Shown: positions 47,874 to 58,485, counted from the first letter of the stretch. The stretch: DNA of 64,000 nt from Oceanospirillum linum (GCF_001995095.2 NZ_MTSD02000009.1:62001-126000), one strand, 5' to 3'. Notes: generated by a model not told the origin, from the sequence alone. Made by a program: numbers and translations.

Positions 47874-49634
47874 ATGAAAGAACATATTGCTGAATTAATT
47901 GCTGGTGCCATCGACTCTCTGAAGCAGCAGGAGATCCTGCCTGCGGATCTGTCACCCCGAATCATGGTGGAAAACACCAAAGATAAGGCCCATGGTGATT
48001 TTGCGACGAATATTGCACTGATGCTGGCAAAACCAGCAGGCTGCGCACCCCGGGACCTGGCTCAGAAACTGGTTGATGCGTTGCCGGAAAGCAGCAATGT
48101 GACTCAGGTTGATATTGCAGGCCCTGGCTTTATTAACTTTTTTGCCAGTGCCGCGACGATCACAGCGGTTGTTGCTGATGTTCTTTCCCAGAAAGAAAGC
48201 TTTGGTTTGAGCAATGCAGGTGGCAATCAGAAGATTCAGGTGGAATTTGTTTCGGCGAACCCGACCGGCCCTCTTCACGTTGGTCATGGCCGTGGTGCAG
48301 CATATGGTGCAACGGTTTCTGATTTTCTGGCCGCAGCGGGTTTTGATGTTCATCGTGAATATTATGTCAATGATGCCGGTCGTCAGATGGATATTCTGGC
48401 GACCAGTGTATGGCTTCGCTATCTGGAAATGAAGGGTATTGCTTTTGATTTCCCAAGCAACGGCTATAAAGGCGGTTACATTCTGGATATCGCCAAGAAG
48501 GTACAGGACCAGTTTGCTGACAGCCTGATCCGCGATGCGGCTGACGTGTTTGCCGGAGTCCCTGCGGACGAGCCTCAGGGTGGTGATAAAGAGCTGCATA
48601 TCGATGGCCTGATCGCCCAGGCGAAAGCACTGCTGGGGACTGAAACCTACGAACAAGTGTTTGATATTGCTCTGGAAGATATCCGCGGTGATATCGAGCA
48701 GGATCTGGGTGAGTTTGGTGTTCGCTATCAGGAATGGTTCTCTGAGCGCTCCCTGACCCGTGGTGGCGATGTTGAAACTGCACTGAAAAAGCTGACCGAC
48801 GCAGGCCATATCTATGAAGAGAACGGTGCTCAGTGGTTCCGCTCTACTGCGTTTGGAGATGACAAAGACCGTTGTGTGGTGCGTGATAATGGCATGACCA
48901 CTTATTTCGCCTCAGATATCGCCTACATGCACAATAAGTTTGAGCGTGGCTTTGACAAACTGCTGTACGTCTTTGGTGCTGATCATCATGGTTATCTGCC
49001 TCGTCTGAAGGCGGTATGTCAGGCGCTGGGTTATCCGCTGGAGAAGCTGGATTTTCGTCTGGTGCAGTTTGCTATTCTTTACCGGGGTTCTGAGCGGGTT
49101 CAGATGTCGACACGTTCCGGTTCTTTTGTCACCTTACGGGAGCTACGGGGTGAAGTGGGCAATGATGCGGCCCGTTTCTTCTATGTGAGCCGCAAATCTG
49201 ACCAGCATATGGACTTTGATCTGGATCTGGCAAAATCCCAGTCCAAGGACAATCCGGTTTATTATATTCAGTATGCCCATGCGCGGGTTTGCAGTGTTAT
49301 GCGTAAACTGGCGGAGCATGGCTGGAGTTTTGATCAGTCTGCCGGTCTGGCTGCACTGGAAAAACTGGATAGTGATTATGAGAAAGATCTTATGGTTGCG
49401 CTGGCCCGTTATCCGGAGGTTCTGGAAAACTGTGCATTAAATTATGAACCCCATGTTATGGCTCAGTTCCTGAAGGATTTAGCATCTGATTTTCATACCT
49501 GGTACAACGCCCTGAAAGTGCTGGAAGACGATGCTGAAATCCGTAATGCCCGTCTGGCGCTCAGTGAGGCGGTTGGTCAGGTGTTGGCTAATGGGTTGGG
49601 GCTGTTGGGTGTGAGTGCACCTGAGGAGATGTAA
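47874..49634 (+). CDS. argS: arginyl-tRNA synthetase
   Basis: A 586-residue class I synthetase. The N-terminal Add-1 domain precedes the 'HIGH' variant '[14 protein letters not shown]'. The '[12 protein letters not shown]' block and the degenerate KMSKS '[15 protein letters not shown]' are as usual for ArgRS. The C-terminal anticodon domain has '[16 protein letters not shown]'. The ATG at 47874 has only a weak GGATTGAA site. The FtsN-like gene starts 5 bases after the stop, so they are co-transcribed. Confidence 0.98.
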   Translation: MKEHIAELIAGAIDSLKQQEILPADLSPRIMVENTKDKAHGDFATNIALMLAKPAGCAPRDLAQKLVDALPESSNVTQVDIAGPGFINFFASAATITAVVADVLSQKESFGLSNAGGNQKIQVEFVSANPTGPLHVGHGRGAAYGATVSDFLAAAGFDVHREYYVNDAGRQMDILATSVWLRYLEMKGIAFDFPSNGYKGGYILDIAKKVQDQFADSLIRDAADVFAGVPADEPQGGDKELHIDGLIAQAKALLGTETYEQVFDIALEDIRGDIEQDLGEFGVRYQEWFSERSLTRGGDVETALKKLTDAGHIYEENGAQWFRSTAFGDDKDRCVVRDNGMTTYFASDIAYMHNKFERGFDKLLYVFGADHHGYLPRLKAVCQALGYPLEKLDFRLVQFAILYRGSERVQMSTRSGSFVTLRELRGEVGNDAARFFYVSRKSDQHMDFDLDLAKSQSKDNPVYYIQYAHARVCSVMRKLAEHGWSFDQSAGLAALEKLDSDYEKDLMVALARYPEVLENCALNYEPHVMAQFLKDLASDFHTWYNALKVLEDDAEIRNARLALSEAVGQVLANGLGLLGVSAPEEM

Positions 49635-49639
49635 GTATT

Positions 49640-50221
49640 ATGAGCCGGGATTTTGCTCAAAAATCGTCAAGAAGGGGTGGTGCTTCTCCTCGACAGGAAG
49701 AGGAAGCTGCCCCGGCTCGCCGTGAGCTACCGCCATGGAGCTGGTTGATTTTTGGCGTGGTGCTGGGTTTTGGATTGTCGGAGTGGCTGGATGAAGATCC
49801 GGTTACTCCTGCTCCTCGCATGGCAGCTGTTCCGGCGGCCTCCGCGGAGAGTGCCGCTGAAGAGGATGCGCCTCAGAGTGAAGAGCGAAAGCGCTTTGAC
49901 TTTTACAACCTGCTGCCTCAGCAAGAGGTCGTTACTGATACCGTAGAAGAATATAAATCCACACCCCGGGATGCAGAAAACCTCCCTGAATATATTTTGC
50001 AGGTTGGCTCGTTCCGTGCCATTTCGGATGCTGAGCGATTGAGTACGAAGCTGAAATCAGATGGTTATCAGGCGATGATATCCAGTATTACCACCGATAG
50101 TGGTACCTGGCATCGGGTTCGGATAGGGCCTTTCAAAGATCGCCGTAAATTGAATATGGCGCAGGATGCAATGGCGCGTCAGAATATTCAGTCACTATTG
50201 ATTCGCTTACCACCCCAGTAG
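49640..50221 (+). CDS. SPOR-domain cell division protein, FtsN-like
   Basis: A 193-residue bitopic protein. A basic cytoplasmic head (~30 residues) precedes a membrane helix (about 33-50). A low-complexity Ala/Pro/Glu periplasmic linker comes next, then a C-terminal SPOR domain ('YILQVGSFRAISDAERLSTKLKSDGYQAMI', 'WHRVRIGPFKDRRKL'). The argS-FtsN-like-hslVU order is conserved in gammaproteobacteria. It is shorter than E. coli FtsN, so calling it FtsN is by position and layout only. Confidence 0.85.
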   Translation: MSRDFAQKSSRRGGASPRQEEEAAPARRELPPWSWLIFGVVLGFGLSEWLDEDPVTPAPRMAAVPAASAESAAEEDAPQSEERKRFDFYNLLPQQEVVTDTVEEYKSTPRDAENLPEYILQVGSFRAISDAERLSTKLKSDGYQAMISSITTDSGTWHRVRIGPFKDRRKLNMAQDAMARQNIQSLLIRLPPQ

Positions 50222-50342
50222 TTATAATTATCTTATAAAAACTGCGGCATAAAATAAGGCTGTTAATTGCTCTGTCTGAGTGGATTGACAGCTTTTTTCA
50301 TTGATATCGCCTTACTTTATTCTCAGTTGGCCTGGTTTTAAA

Positions 50343-50372
50343 CTTGAAATTATTCCGCGTTACCACCATCTA
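50343..50372 (+). promoter_or_regulatory. candidate sigma32 heat-shock promoter of hslVU
   Basis: CTTGAAA (50343-50349), 14-bp spacer, CACCATCTA (50364-50372). Compared with the sigma32 consensus CTTGAAA/CCCCATNTA, the -35 is perfect and the -10 has one mismatch. It lies about 150 bases before hslV, the expected regulon member. Confidence 0.65.
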
Positions 50373-50519
50373 AAATGGTTCATTAAGGTGGTGCACCTTT
50401 TCAATAGTTTTCAGGCGGGTCTGTTTTTTTTTGCGATATCTCCTTTTGTTAGGAAAGGCAGGCCAGCGAGTATTTTTTGATGAGGTGTTAAGCCTTTTCA
50501 ACTCAATTTGGAGTAACAG

Positions 50520-51044
50520 ATGACAACGATTGTAGCTGTGCGACGTGATAATCAGGTAGTACTGGGCGGTGACGGTCAGGTTTCTCTGGGTAATACCGTA
50601 ATGAAAGGTAATGCGCGCAAAGTACGTCGTCTGTACCGTAACCAGGTGCTGGCGGGATTTGCCGGAGGCACGGCGGATGCGTTCACTCTTTTCGAGCGCT
50701 TTGAAGCACAGCTGGAGAAACACTCCGGACAGCTGACCCGTGCTGCGGTTGAGATGGCGAAAGACTGGCGCACCGACCGCGCTTTGCGACGCCTGGAGGC
50801 GATGTTGATTGTGGCTGATCATACAGCGACGCTGATTATCTCCGGCACCGGTGATGTGGTTGAGCCTGAGCATGGTGTGGTTTCTATTGGCTCTGGCGGC
50901 AACTTTGCATTGGCCGCTGGCCGCGCGTTACACGAAAATACTGAGCTGAGTGCTCAGGAGATTGTCGAGAAGAGCCTGCAAATGGCGGGTGATATCTGTG
51001 TCTTTACCAATCACTCACCAACGATCGAAGAGCTGTCCTGGTAG
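50520..51044 (+). CDS. hslV: ATP-dependent protease subunit HslV
   Basis: 174 residues. After removal of Met1 the N-terminal Thr is the nucleophile ('[23 protein letters not shown]'); the catalytic Lys is in '[10 protein letters not shown]'. It forms the proteolytic double hexamer capped by HslU. 'GGAGTAACAG' gives a good ribosome-binding site before ATG 50520. hslU follows after about 100 bases, without a terminator. Confidence 0.98.
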   Translation: MTTIVAVRRDNQVVLGGDGQVSLGNTVMKGNARKVRRLYRNQVLAGFAGGTADAFTLFERFEAQLEKHSGQLTRAAVEMAKDWRTDRALRRLEAMLIVADHTATLIISGTGDVVEPEHGVVSIGSGGNFALAAGRALHENTELSAQEIVEKSLQMAGDICVFTNHSPTIEELSW

Positions 51045-51146
51045 GTTGTTGACAGAATATTGTGATGAACTCGCCCTGATGGTAGCCAGTGATATCGGCA
51101 ACAGGGCATCAGAAACTGAACTTCAAAATTTAAAAGAGTAGCTGTT

Positions 51147-52472
51147 ATGTCTCAGATGACACCTCGTGAAATTGTTTCCGAACTTGACCGTTTTATCGTT
51201 GGTCAGGCTGATGCCAAGCGTGCTGTGGCAATCGCCCTGCGTAACCGCTGGCGTCGTATGCAGCTGGACCCTGAGCTGCGTGGTGAAGTGACGCCAAAAA
51301 ATATTCTGATGATCGGTCCTACCGGTGTTGGTAAAACCGAGATCGCCCGTCGTCTGGCTAAGCTGGCGAATGCACCTTTTATCAAGGTTGAAGCGACCAA
51401 GTTTACAGAAGTCGGTTATGTCGGACGCGATGTGGAAACCATCATCCGTGACCTGACGGATATGGCGATGAAGATGTTGCGGGAGCAAGAGGTTAAGCGT
51501 GTTCGTTTTCGCGCTGAAGAGGCTGCCGAAGAGCGTATTCTTGACGCCTTGCTGCCACCTGCACGTGCTGGGTTTGGTGAAGAGGAGCCTGCACGGGATA
51601 GTTCGACTCGTCAGGTGTTCCGCAAGAAGCTACGGGAAGGTGATCTGGACGACAAAGAGATCGAGATCGATGTTGCCGCGCCTCAGGTGGGTGTTGAGAT
51701 CATGGCACCTCCGGGTATGGAGGAGATGACCAGCCAGCTTCAGAGTATGTTCTCTAATCTGTCTAATGAGCGCACTAAAACCCGCAAACTAAAGGTGAAA
51801 GATGCCTTGCGGCAGGCGACAGATGAGGAAGCTGCCAAACTGGTCAATGAAGATGAACTCAAGTCTCAGGTTATTGATGCAGTTGAACAGAACGGTATCG
51901 TTTTTATTGATGAGATTGATAAAGTTGCCAAGCGTGGCGAGTCAGGTGGTGCAGATGTATCCCGGGAGGGGGTTCAGCGTGACCTGCTGCCGATGATTGA
52001 GGGCAGTACAGTTTCTACTAAACACGGTATGGTGAAGACAGACCATATCCTGTTTATCGCATCCGGCGCATTCCATCTGAGTAAGCCCTCTGATCTGATC
52101 CCTGAGTTACAGGGCCGTTTGCCGATCCGGGTTGAGTTAAGCGCCCTGACGCCGGATGATTTTAAACGCATTCTGACTGAACCCAGCGCGGCACTGACTG
52201 TTCAATATCAGGAACTGATGAAAACGGAAGGCCTTGAGATTGAATTTACCGAAGATGGGATCAGCCGTATCGCCGAGATCGCTTACCAGGTGAATGAAGG
52301 AACGGAGAATATTGGTGCCCGCCGCTTACACACTGTGATGGAGCGTCTGCTGGAAAGCATCTCTTATGAAGCTGCTGATATTCAGGAAAAAGTTGTTATC
52401 GATAAGGACTATGTGAACAAACAGCTGAACGACCTGGCAACGGATGAAGACTTGAGTCGTTTTATTCTGTAA
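51147..52472 (+). CDS. hslU: ATP-dependent protease ATPase subunit HslU
   Basis: A 441-residue AAA+ unfoldase, the normal length. '[32 protein letters not shown]' opens the protein, followed by Walker [10 protein letters not shown], the pore loop 'GYVGRD', the I-domain, Walker B 'VFIDEIDK' and the sensor '[12 protein letters not shown]'. The C-terminal tail 'DLSRFIL' is the segment that docks into HslV. Confidence 0.98.
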   Translation: MSQMTPREIVSELDRFIVGQADAKRAVAIALRNRWRRMQLDPELRGEVTPKNILMIGPTGVGKTEIARRLAKLANAPFIKVEATKFTEVGYVGRDVETIIRDLTDMAMKMLREQEVKRVRFRAEEAAEERILDALLPPARAGFGEEEPARDSSTRQVFRKKLREGDLDDKEIEIDVAAPQVGVEIMAPPGMEEMTSQLQSMFSNLSNERTKTRKLKVKDALRQATDEEAAKLVNEDELKSQVIDAVEQNGIVFIDEIDKVAKRGESGGADVSREGVQRDLLPMIEGSTVSTKHGMVKTDHILFIASGAFHLSKPSDLIPELQGRLPIRVELSALTPDDFKRILTEPSAALTVQYQELMKTEGLEIEFTEDGISRIAEIAYQVNEGTENIGARRLHTVMERLLESISYEAADIQEKVVIDKDYVNKQLNDLATDEDLSRFIL

Positions 52473-52491
52473 GCCCCGAACCCTGATGGTT

Positions 52492-52521
52492 AAGCCGGTT
52501 GTTTTCAGCCGGCTTTTTTGT
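52492..52521 (+). terminator. Rho-independent terminator after hslU
   Basis: Stem AAGCCGG/CCGGCTT with a ~10-base loop, followed by TTTTTTG. Confidence 0.85.
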
Positions 52522-52585
52522 TTGTAGTCTGAGATTTTTCGTTTTGATCTGATCAATCATAGGCTAACCGATTGAGGATATAACG

Positions 52586-52978
52586 ATGAGTAGTAAAGCG
52601 ACATCTGTACCTAGCAACATTAACTATCGCAAATCGACAAACGTTCTTGAGCTCAGTTATGCCGATGGTACTAAACTTGAGCTGGAGGCTGAGCTTTTGC
52701 GGGTTTACTCGCCATCAGCCGAAGTGCGCGGACATGGTGCAGGTCAGGAAACCCTGCAGACAGGTAAAAAAGATGTGCGTATTCTGGATATTCAGCCATC
52801 CGGCAGTTACGCCATCAAAGTCTGCTTTGATGATGGTCATGATTCCGGCCTTTATGCCTGGGAGTACCTCTATGAGCTGGGCTTGCATAAAGAGGCGTTC
52901 TGGAAAGATTATCTGCGACGTATCGAAGAGGCGGGAGCCAGCCGTGAACCTGCACTGATCTCCATCAGACAATTATAA
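52586..52978 (+). CDS. DUF971 / gamma-butyrobetaine hydroxylase-like N-terminal domain protein
   Basis: A 130-residue protein matching DUF971: '[31 protein letters not shown]', '[36 protein letters not shown]'. In other proteins this domain forms the N-terminal part of gamma-butyrobetaine hydroxylases; here it stands alone and its function is unknown. Position between hslU and ubiE is conserved in this group. GAGG precedes ATG 52586. Confidence 0.88.
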   Translation: MSSKATSVPSNINYRKSTNVLELSYADGTKLELEAELLRVYSPSAEVRGHGAGQETLQTGKKDVRILDIQPSGSYAIKVCFDDGHDSGLYAWEYLYELGLHKEAFWKDYLRRIEEAGASREPALISIRQL

Positions 52979-53075
52979 GGTTGGGCTGTTAGCGCATGGG
53001 ATCCAGCGGTCAGACAAAGACAAACCTGTCAGACCGGTTTACAATGTCGCCAATTTTGAAAGCAAAGGTTGTGTC

Positions 53076-53837
53076 ATGTCCGAGTCAGAAAAGGAAAATC
53101 AAACCACCCACTTCGGTTATCAGCAAGTGGGTGTTGAAGAGAAAGCAGGCAAGGTTGCTGAGGTATTTCACTCAGTTGCTGCTAAATATGATCTGATGAA
53201 TGACTTAATGTCCATGGGAATCCATCGCCTCTGGAAGCGCATGACCATTGAGATGAGTGGTGTGCGTCAGGGAAATGCTGTTCTGGACATTGCCGGTGGT
53301 ACCGGAGATCTGACCCTGAAGTTCTCGCGTTTGGTGGGTAAAGATGGCCGCGTTGTTTTGGCTGATATTAATGACTCTATGCTGAAAGTAGGTCGTGATA
53401 AATTGCTGGATAAAGGCTGCAGCGGCAATGTCGAGTTTGTTCAGGCGAATGCTGAGTGTCTGCCGTTCCCGGACAATACCTTTGACTGCATCACCATCGC
53501 CTTTGGTCTGCGCAATGTGACGGATAAAGACAAAGCGTTGCGTTCGATGACACGTATTCTTAAACCCGGTGGTCGCCTGTTGGTTCTGGAGTTCTCCAAG
53601 CCAACCAATCCGGTCATGAGTAAGATCTACGATACGTACTCGTTTACTGCCCTGCCATTTATGGGCAAGCTGGTCACAAATGACTCAGAAAGCTACCGGT
53701 ATCTGGCAGAGTCGATTCGTATGCACCCGGATCAGGAAACGCTGAAAGGTATGATGGAGGATGCCGGGTTGTCACGGGTTGAATACCATAATATGACCAG
53801 CGGTGTTGTGGCACTGCATCGTGGTATTAAACTCTGA
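53076..53837 (+). CDS. ubiE: ubiquinone/menaquinone C-methyltransferase
   Basis: A 253-residue class I methyltransferase with UbiE signatures: '[45 protein letters not shown]', SAM motif '[15 protein letters not shown]', '[19 protein letters not shown]' and '[17 protein letters not shown]'. It methylates the ring of ubiquinone (and menaquinone) intermediates. Only one base separates its stop from the ubiJ start, so ubiEJB form a tight operon. Confidence 0.97.
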   Translation: MSESEKENQTTHFGYQQVGVEEKAGKVAEVFHSVAAKYDLMNDLMSMGIHRLWKRMTIEMSGVRQGNAVLDIAGGTGDLTLKFSRLVGKDGRVVLADINDSMLKVGRDKLLDKGCSGNVEFVQANAECLPFPDNTFDCITIAFGLRNVTDKDKALRSMTRILKPGGRLLVLEFSKPTNPVMSKIYDTYSFTALPFMGKLVTNDSESYRYLAESIRMHPDQETLKGMMEDAGLSRVEYHNMTSGVVALHRGIKL

Positions 53838-53838
53838 T

Positions 53839-54549
53839 ATGACCTTCGCACAACCTGGCAGAATATTGCTGCACGGGGCTCTTGAAAGCGCCGAGCAGTT
53901 GATTAACCCTCTTCTGAAGCGTGATGCGACCGCTATTGCTCAGCTGGGCTTGATGGCTGGAAAGGTGATTCGGGTACGCTGTATCCAGCCTGAGATGGCT
54001 GTGCTGATCTGGCCATCGGAGCAGGGTGTGTCTTTTGAATTGGATAATGCTGTCGATGCTGAATTGTCGGGTTCAGACCTGAAGGTTGATGCTGAAGTCG
54101 ATGGCAGTCTGAATGATTTTGTCCGCTTTATGCTGGCGGGTGATCGCCGTGAAGCACTTCTTTTTGAAGGTGCTTTAACATTGCGTGGTGATGCTGGATT
54201 AGTGCGTAAACTACAGCAGATGTTGTCGGCGCTGGATCTTGATTTTGCGTCCGCCAGCGAGAGATGGATCGGTGTCGTCCCTACCGCAATACTCAGCACG
54301 CCCTTAACGGCCATATCGCGCTGGCGTTTGTCTTTTGGCGAGACGGCAAAACTGGACTGGCAGGAGTATCTGCAGTATGAATTGGCGTTGTTACCCGCCG
54401 GAACAGAGCAGAAGAGCTTTGCTGGTGATGTACTGAGTACGCGCCGTTATGTTGATCGTCTGAGTGCCCGGGTTGAACGCTTGCAGCAACAGGTGCAGGT
54501 ATTGTCTACAACACACGGCGTTCAATCCCCGTCTGAACCCTATTCTTAA
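53839..54549 (+). CDS. ubiJ: ubiquinone biosynthesis accessory factor UbiJ (SCP2 domain)
   Basis: About 236 residues. The SCP2-like lipid-binding domain spans roughly 5-110 ('LLKRDATAIAQLGLMAGKVIRVRC', 'LTLRGDAGLVRKLQQMLSALDLD'). A C-terminal helix with 'DRLSARVERLQQQVQVL' can form a coiled coil, as in UbiJ. UbiJ with UbiK helps aerobic ubiquinone synthesis in the soluble Ubi complex. Identification rests on this domain and the conserved place between ubiE and ubiB. Confidence 0.92.
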   Translation: MTFAQPGRILLHGALESAEQLINPLLKRDATAIAQLGLMAGKVIRVRCIQPEMAVLIWPSEQGVSFELDNAVDAELSGSDLKVDAEVDGSLNDFVRFMLAGDRREALLFEGALTLRGDAGLVRKLQQMLSALDLDFASASERWIGVVPTAILSTPLTAISRWRLSFGETAKLDWQEYLQYELALLPAGTEQKSFAGDVLSTRRYVDRLSARVERLQQQVQVLSTTHGVQSPSEPYS

Positions 54550-54561
54550 ACCGGAGTCACC

Positions 54562-56193
54562 GTGTCCCGTCTGCTTCGTCTGTTTAAAATTATTTTTGTC
54601 TTCAGTCGTTACCGCTTAGACAGCCTGATTCCGGAAGAGCGTTTGCCTTGGTTCTTAGTCCTCCTGCTACGCCTTAATCCGATGCGGCTCTTGCCGGTGG
54701 GTAAGAAAAGCCGTGGCGAGCGTTTGCGCTTAGCCCTGGAGGAACTGGGGCCTATTTTTATCAAGTTTGGTCAGATGCTCTCTACCCGGCGGGATCTGCT
54801 GCCGGATGATGTGGCGGATGAACTGAAAAAGCTACAGGATCAGGTGCCTCCTTTTGCCAGCAGTGTGGCTGTAAAAGAGATCGAGACCTCTCTTGGGCAA
54901 TCCGTTAATGAGCTTTTCAGAACCTTCGAGCGCGAGCCGATGGCCTCTGCCTCCATGGCTCAGGTACATGCTGCCGAGATGAATACAGGCGAACAGGTCG
55001 TAGTGAAAGTGATTCGCCCTGGCATTCGCCGTATTCTGAAGAAAGATATCAAACTGCTTTATACCCTGGCTTACAGTCTGAATTATTGGGTGCCGGAAGC
55101 GCGCCGGTTACACCCGGTGGCCATTGTTAAAGATTACGAGTCGACGCTTTTTGATGAGCTGGATCTGCAGAAAGAAGCTGCGAACACCTCCCAGCTACGC
55201 CGGAATTTTGAAGGCTCACCGGCGCTTTATGTACCACAGGTTTATTGGGAGCTGACCCGTAAAAATGTGATGGTGCAGGAACGGATCTACGGTATTCCGG
55301 TGGCAGAGGTTGATGCATTGATTGCCAATGGCACCGATATGAAAAAGTTGGCGGAACGAGGGGTTGAGGTTTTCTTTACCCAAGTATTCCGGGATAACTT
55401 CTTTCATGCCGATATGCATCCCGGCAATATTTTTATCTCTGATAAGACGCCCCATGATCCACAATATATCGGCATCGATTGCGGTATTGTTGGCAGCCTT
55501 TCTGAAGAAGATCAGCATTATCTGGCCCGCAATCTGCTGGCTTTTTTCCGTCAGGATTATTACGAAGTAGCGCGGTTGCATATCGAATCCGGCTGGGTGG
55601 GTGAAGGAACCCGGGTCAATGAGTTTGCCACAGCAATTCGTGCGGTGTGCGAACCCATCTTTGAGAAACCTCTGAAAGAGATCTCTTTTGGTCAGGTGCT
55701 GTTGGGCCTGTTTCAGACCGCCCGTCGTTTCAATATGGAGGTGCAGCCACAGCTGGTGCTTCTGCAGAAGACATTACTCAACATTGAAGGGCTGGGGCGT
55801 CAGCTTTATCCGGATCTGGATCTTTGGAGTACAGCGAAGCCCTATCTGGAAAACTGGATGAAGGAAAGGATGGGGCCAAAAGGTGTCTGGAAAAACATCC
55901 GTACCCAGTTCCCGGACTGGATGGAGCAGGCGCCTGAGTTGCCAAATATGATTTATGGTGCGTTGGATCAGGTGCGTAAAACCGAGGAGCGTCAGCTCAG
56001 GCAGGAAGCGTTGCTTCAGGAGCTGGTTCATAGCTCTAAAGCCCGAAGCAGGAAGAAATCATCTTCGCTGGGCTGGTTGTTGCTGATTTCCGGTGTTTTT
56101 GTTGCCAGCGATGGCTTGCCCTGGCTGCAACAGCTTTCTGTGGACGCTCAGGTGTTGATGTTGCTGGGGGTTTTCTTTCTGGTGCGTCGATAA
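54562..56193 (+). CDS. ubiB: ubiquinone biosynthesis kinase-like protein UbiB
   Basis: A 543-residue ADCK/UbiB kinase-like ATPase. The KxGQ motif appears as '[19 protein letters not shown]'; the Ala-rich loop as '[12 protein letters not shown]'; the HRD-like site as '[12 protein letters not shown]' and the metal motif as 'IGIDCGIVG'. Two C-terminal hydrophobic helices anchor it in the inner membrane. It supports extraction of lipid intermediates by the Ubi complex. The start is GTG 54562 after ACCGGAG. Confidence 0.97.
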   Translation: MSRLLRLFKIIFVFSRYRLDSLIPEERLPWFLVLLLRLNPMRLLPVGKKSRGERLRLALEELGPIFIKFGQMLSTRRDLLPDDVADELKKLQDQVPPFASSVAVKEIETSLGQSVNELFRTFEREPMASASMAQVHAAEMNTGEQVVVKVIRPGIRRILKKDIKLLYTLAYSLNYWVPEARRLHPVAIVKDYESTLFDELDLQKEAANTSQLRRNFEGSPALYVPQVYWELTRKNVMVQERIYGIPVAEVDALIANGTDMKKLAERGVEVFFTQVFRDNFFHADMHPGNIFISDKTPHDPQYIGIDCGIVGSLSEEDQHYLARNLLAFFRQDYYEVARLHIESGWVGEGTRVNEFATAIRAVCEPIFEKPLKEISFGQVLLGLFQTARRFNMEVQPQLVLLQKTLLNIEGLGRQLYPDLDLWSTAKPYLENWMKERMGPKGVWKNIRTQFPDWMEQAPELPNMIYGALDQVRKTEERQLRQEALLQELVHSSKARSRKKSSSLGWLLLISGVFVASDGLPWLQQLSVDAQVLMLLGVFFLVRR

Positions 56194-56396
56194 ACGCAGG
56201 CAAGACAGGTGAATGTGCTGCTTTTTTAGGCATGGTGCGTGGTTAAAAATTCTATTATGCTTGAGCGTCGCCGGGATTCATTGAATGGCTGTTAACAACC
56301 ATTTAGAAAACAGATATTTAGGGCGCTATAATTAAATTTTAGTGCAGCATGTCAGGCTGCATTCATATAAAAAATTACAGGATAAGGCTGAATCTG

Positions 56397-56726
56397 ATGA
56401 GTGATGTATTGCAACAATTGGGTGATATTCTAGCGGAGCGTCGTGATGCTGATCCGGATACCTCTTATGTTGCACAGCTCCATCATAAAGGCCTGAATAA
56501 GATTCTGGAGAAGATTGGCGAAGAGGCCACAGAAGCCATTATTGCCGCAAAAGACGCTGAGCGTTCCGGTGATGTAAGTGATGTCGTTTATGAAACAGCG
56601 GATCTGTGGTTTCACAGCCTGGTTGCATTGTCCCACCTGGGGCAGTCGCCACAGGCGGTTATTGATGAGCTGGCGCGCCGGTTTGGTATGTCAGGTATTG
56701 AAGAGAAAGCATCCCGCCAGAAGTAA
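56397..56726 (+). CDS. hisE: phosphoribosyl-ATP pyrophosphatase
   Basis: 109 residues, an all-alpha MazG-like fold. '[25 protein letters not shown]' holds the EExxE-type metal site and '[21 protein letters not shown]' the second metal-binding helix. It hydrolyses phosphoribosyl-ATP in histidine synthesis. In Pseudomonas hisI lies between ubiB and hisE; here the 200-base gap contains no hisI, and HisE is not fused to it. ATG 56397 has AAGG upstream. Confidence 0.94.
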   Translation: MSDVLQQLGDILAERRDADPDTSYVAQLHHKGLNKILEKIGEEATEAIIAAKDAERSGDVSDVVYETADLWFHSLVALSHLGQSPQAVIDELARRFGMSGIEEKASRQK

Positions 56727-56851
56727 TCTGCTTCTGACGTTTCCGAATCTGAATAAGAAGGCCGGAGACAGCAGGAAAGAAACAAGAATAAACACTGATT
56801 TCAGTGGCTAACACTCCGGGTGTTAGTTTTGAACTTACGGGAGTAAACACT

Positions 56852-57094
56852 ATGTTAGGTGGTATCAGCATTTGGCAGTTACTGATTGTTCTGGGCATTA
56901 TTATTCTGATTTTTGGAACGAAGAAACTGCGCAATGTCGGTAGTGATCTGGGCGGTGCCGTTAAGGGTTTCAAAGAAGCGGTCAACAACCCTGATAAAGA
57001 CGCTGAAAATAAAGAAGACCAGGCTTCAATCGAGAAGAAAGAAGCGGATCAGGTGATCGACAGCACTGCTGAAAAAACAGAACAGAAAAAGTAA
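56852..57094 (+). CDS. tatA: Sec-independent translocase subunit TatA
   Basis: 80 residues: a short periplasmic N-terminus, a membrane helix ('[18 protein letters not shown]'), the hinge '[23 protein letters not shown]' forming the amphipathic helix, and a charged Glu/Lys tail. TatA oligomers open the path for folded twin-arginine substrates. ATG 56852 with GGGAG upstream is preferred over the start at 56804, which would put non-family residues first. Confidence 0.95.
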   Translation: MLGGISIWQLLIVLGIIILIFGTKKLRNVGSDLGGAVKGFKEAVNNPDKDAENKEDQASIEKKEADQVIDSTAEKTEQKK

Positions 57095-57111
57095 CTGGGT
57101 GAGCCCCGCAC

Positions 57112-57546
57112 ATGTTTGATATTGGTTTTTTTGAACTTATCGTCATCGGTATTCTGGCACTTTTAGTGCTGGGCCCGGAGCGTTTGCCAAAGGCTGCCCG
57201 CACGGCGGGTATGTGGATTGGCCGTATCAAGCAGGGGCTTAGCTCAATTCAGCAGGAGGTCAATCAGCAGCTGCACATGGAAGAGATGCAGAAACAGCTG
57301 GAAGAGAATCGCCGCAAGCTGGAAGAAACACTGCGTAAGCAGGAGCAGACCATTACCGATAGTACCGGCCCGCAACCTGCTTCATCCGGTGAGCCTGTTA
57401 ACTCCGGTCAGGCTGCTGCTGACACAGAAACACCGACGGTTCAGGTGCGTCCTGAGGATGAAGGCCCGTTTGGATCAACGCCGGTTTCACCTGAATCCTC
57501 TGCAGAGCCTTCTGATAAATCTGCTGCTTCCAATCAAAAAGGCTAG
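57112..57546 (+). CDS. tatB: Sec-independent translocase subunit TatB
   Basis: 144 residues. 'MFDIGFFELIVIGILALLVLGPERLP' is the TatB membrane helix with its Glu and GPERLP hinge; the amphipathic helix and a long Glu/Gln coiled stretch ('MEEMQKQLEENRRKLEETLRK') follow, then a Pro/Ser tail. It binds TatC and receives substrate signal peptides. Just 2 bases separate it from tatC. Confidence 0.95.
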   Translation: MFDIGFFELIVIGILALLVLGPERLPKAARTAGMWIGRIKQGLSSIQQEVNQQLHMEEMQKQLEENRRKLEETLRKQEQTITDSTGPQPASSGEPVNSGQAAADTETPTVQVRPEDEGPFGSTPVSPESSAEPSDKSAASNQKG

Positions 57547-57548
57547 TT

Positions 57549-58358
57549 ATGACTCAAAACGAATCACCGCAGCTTCCGCCGGTTATTCCAGAAGAGGGTA
57601 AGCACGCCCCTCTAATTGAACATCTGATCGAGCTTAGAGGGAAGCTTTTGCGCTCGGTGGTTGTGATTCTGGTGGCATTTTTAGCCTTGTACCCCTTTTC
57701 TAATGAGCTTTACCTGATCGTTTCTGAGCCTCTGCGTGCGCTTTTACCGCCGGGAACTCAGATGATTGCAACAGAGGTGGCATCTCCGTTTCTGGCGCCT
57801 TTTAAACTGACCCTTGTGACAGCGCTGTTTGCTGCGATTCCCTATGTGCTCTATCAGGTATGGAGCTTTATTGCGCCGGGGCTTTATAAGCATGAGAAAA
57901 AAATTGCGATGCCGCTTCTTGCATCCAGTGTCGTGCTTTTCTATTCCGGTGCCGTTTTTGCTTACTATGTGGTTTTTCCTCTAATCTTTGCCTTTTTCAC
58001 ATCCGCTGGCCCCACCGATATTGCGGTAATGACGGATATTAACTCTTATCTGAATTTTGTTCTGAAGCTATTTTTCGCTTTCGGTGTGGCGTTTGAGATT
58101 CCTGTGGCCACTTTTATTTTAGTCTGGACGGGTATTACAACCGTTGAATCCCTTGCGCAAAAGCGCCCTTATGTTGTGATCTTCTGTTTTGTGATTGGTA
58201 TGTTGCTGACCCCGCCTGATGTTATCTCTCAGACCTTGTTGGCTTTGCCTATGTGGTTGCTGTTTGAGTTGGGAATCATGATGTCCCGGTTGGTGAGACG
58301 CTCTGCTGAAAAGGCGGCAGCAGCCACCGATGAGACTTCGGACAAAAAACCGGAGTAA
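57549..58358 (+). CDS. tatC: Sec-independent translocase subunit TatC
   Basis: 269 residues with six membrane helices. 'APLIEHLIELRGKLLRSV' contains the signal-peptide-binding Glu of the conserved HLxELR region; 'VASPFLAPFKLTLVTALFAAIPYVLYQVWSFIAPGLYKHEKK' is also typical. It recognises the twin-arginine motif with TatB. The gene ends the operon; a 270-base gap with an Fnr-like box follows. Confidence 0.97.
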   Translation: MTQNESPQLPPVIPEEGKHAPLIEHLIELRGKLLRSVVVILVAFLALYPFSNELYLIVSEPLRALLPPGTQMIATEVASPFLAPFKLTLVTALFAAIPYVLYQVWSFIAPGLYKHEKKIAMPLLASSVVLFYSGAVFAYYVVFPLIFAFFTSAGPTDIAVMTDINSYLNFVLKLFFAFGVAFEIPVATFILVWTGITTVESLAQKRPYVVIFCFVIGMLLTPPDVISQTLLALPMWLLFELGIMMSRLVRRSAEKAAAATDETSDKKPE

Positions 58359-58443
58359 GCGGTTTTTTGTTCAGGGTAATAACCCTTCAAAATGTAAGAT
58401 TAAAGACCTGTAGCTGTAAGATATTTCTTATAGCTTTCCTCTC

Positions 58444-58457
58444 TTGTTTCAGATCAA
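58444..58457 (+). promoter_or_regulatory. candidate Fnr/Anr box upstream of the ODP operon
   Basis: TTGTTTCAGATCAA, one mismatch in ten to TTGAT-N4-ATCAA. Its centre is at 58450.5. A -10-like TTAAAT at 58480-58485 places the start near 58492, so the box would be at about -41.5, the class II activator position. Confidence 0.6.
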
Positions 58458-58479
58458 GTAAATTTCTCCCTATCTGGTC

Positions 58480-58485
58480 TTAAAT
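58480..58485 (+). promoter_or_regulatory. -10-like element of the ODP operon
   Basis: TTAAAT lies 22 bases after the Fnr-like box and about 145 bases before the first ODP start codon. No good -35 is present, as expected for an activator-dependent promoter. Confidence 0.45.

Noticed and set aside
47952-48809. 285-codon antisense frame inside argS
   Set aside because: It is entirely shadowed by argS, has no ribosome-binding site, and its composition is that of a reverse frame.
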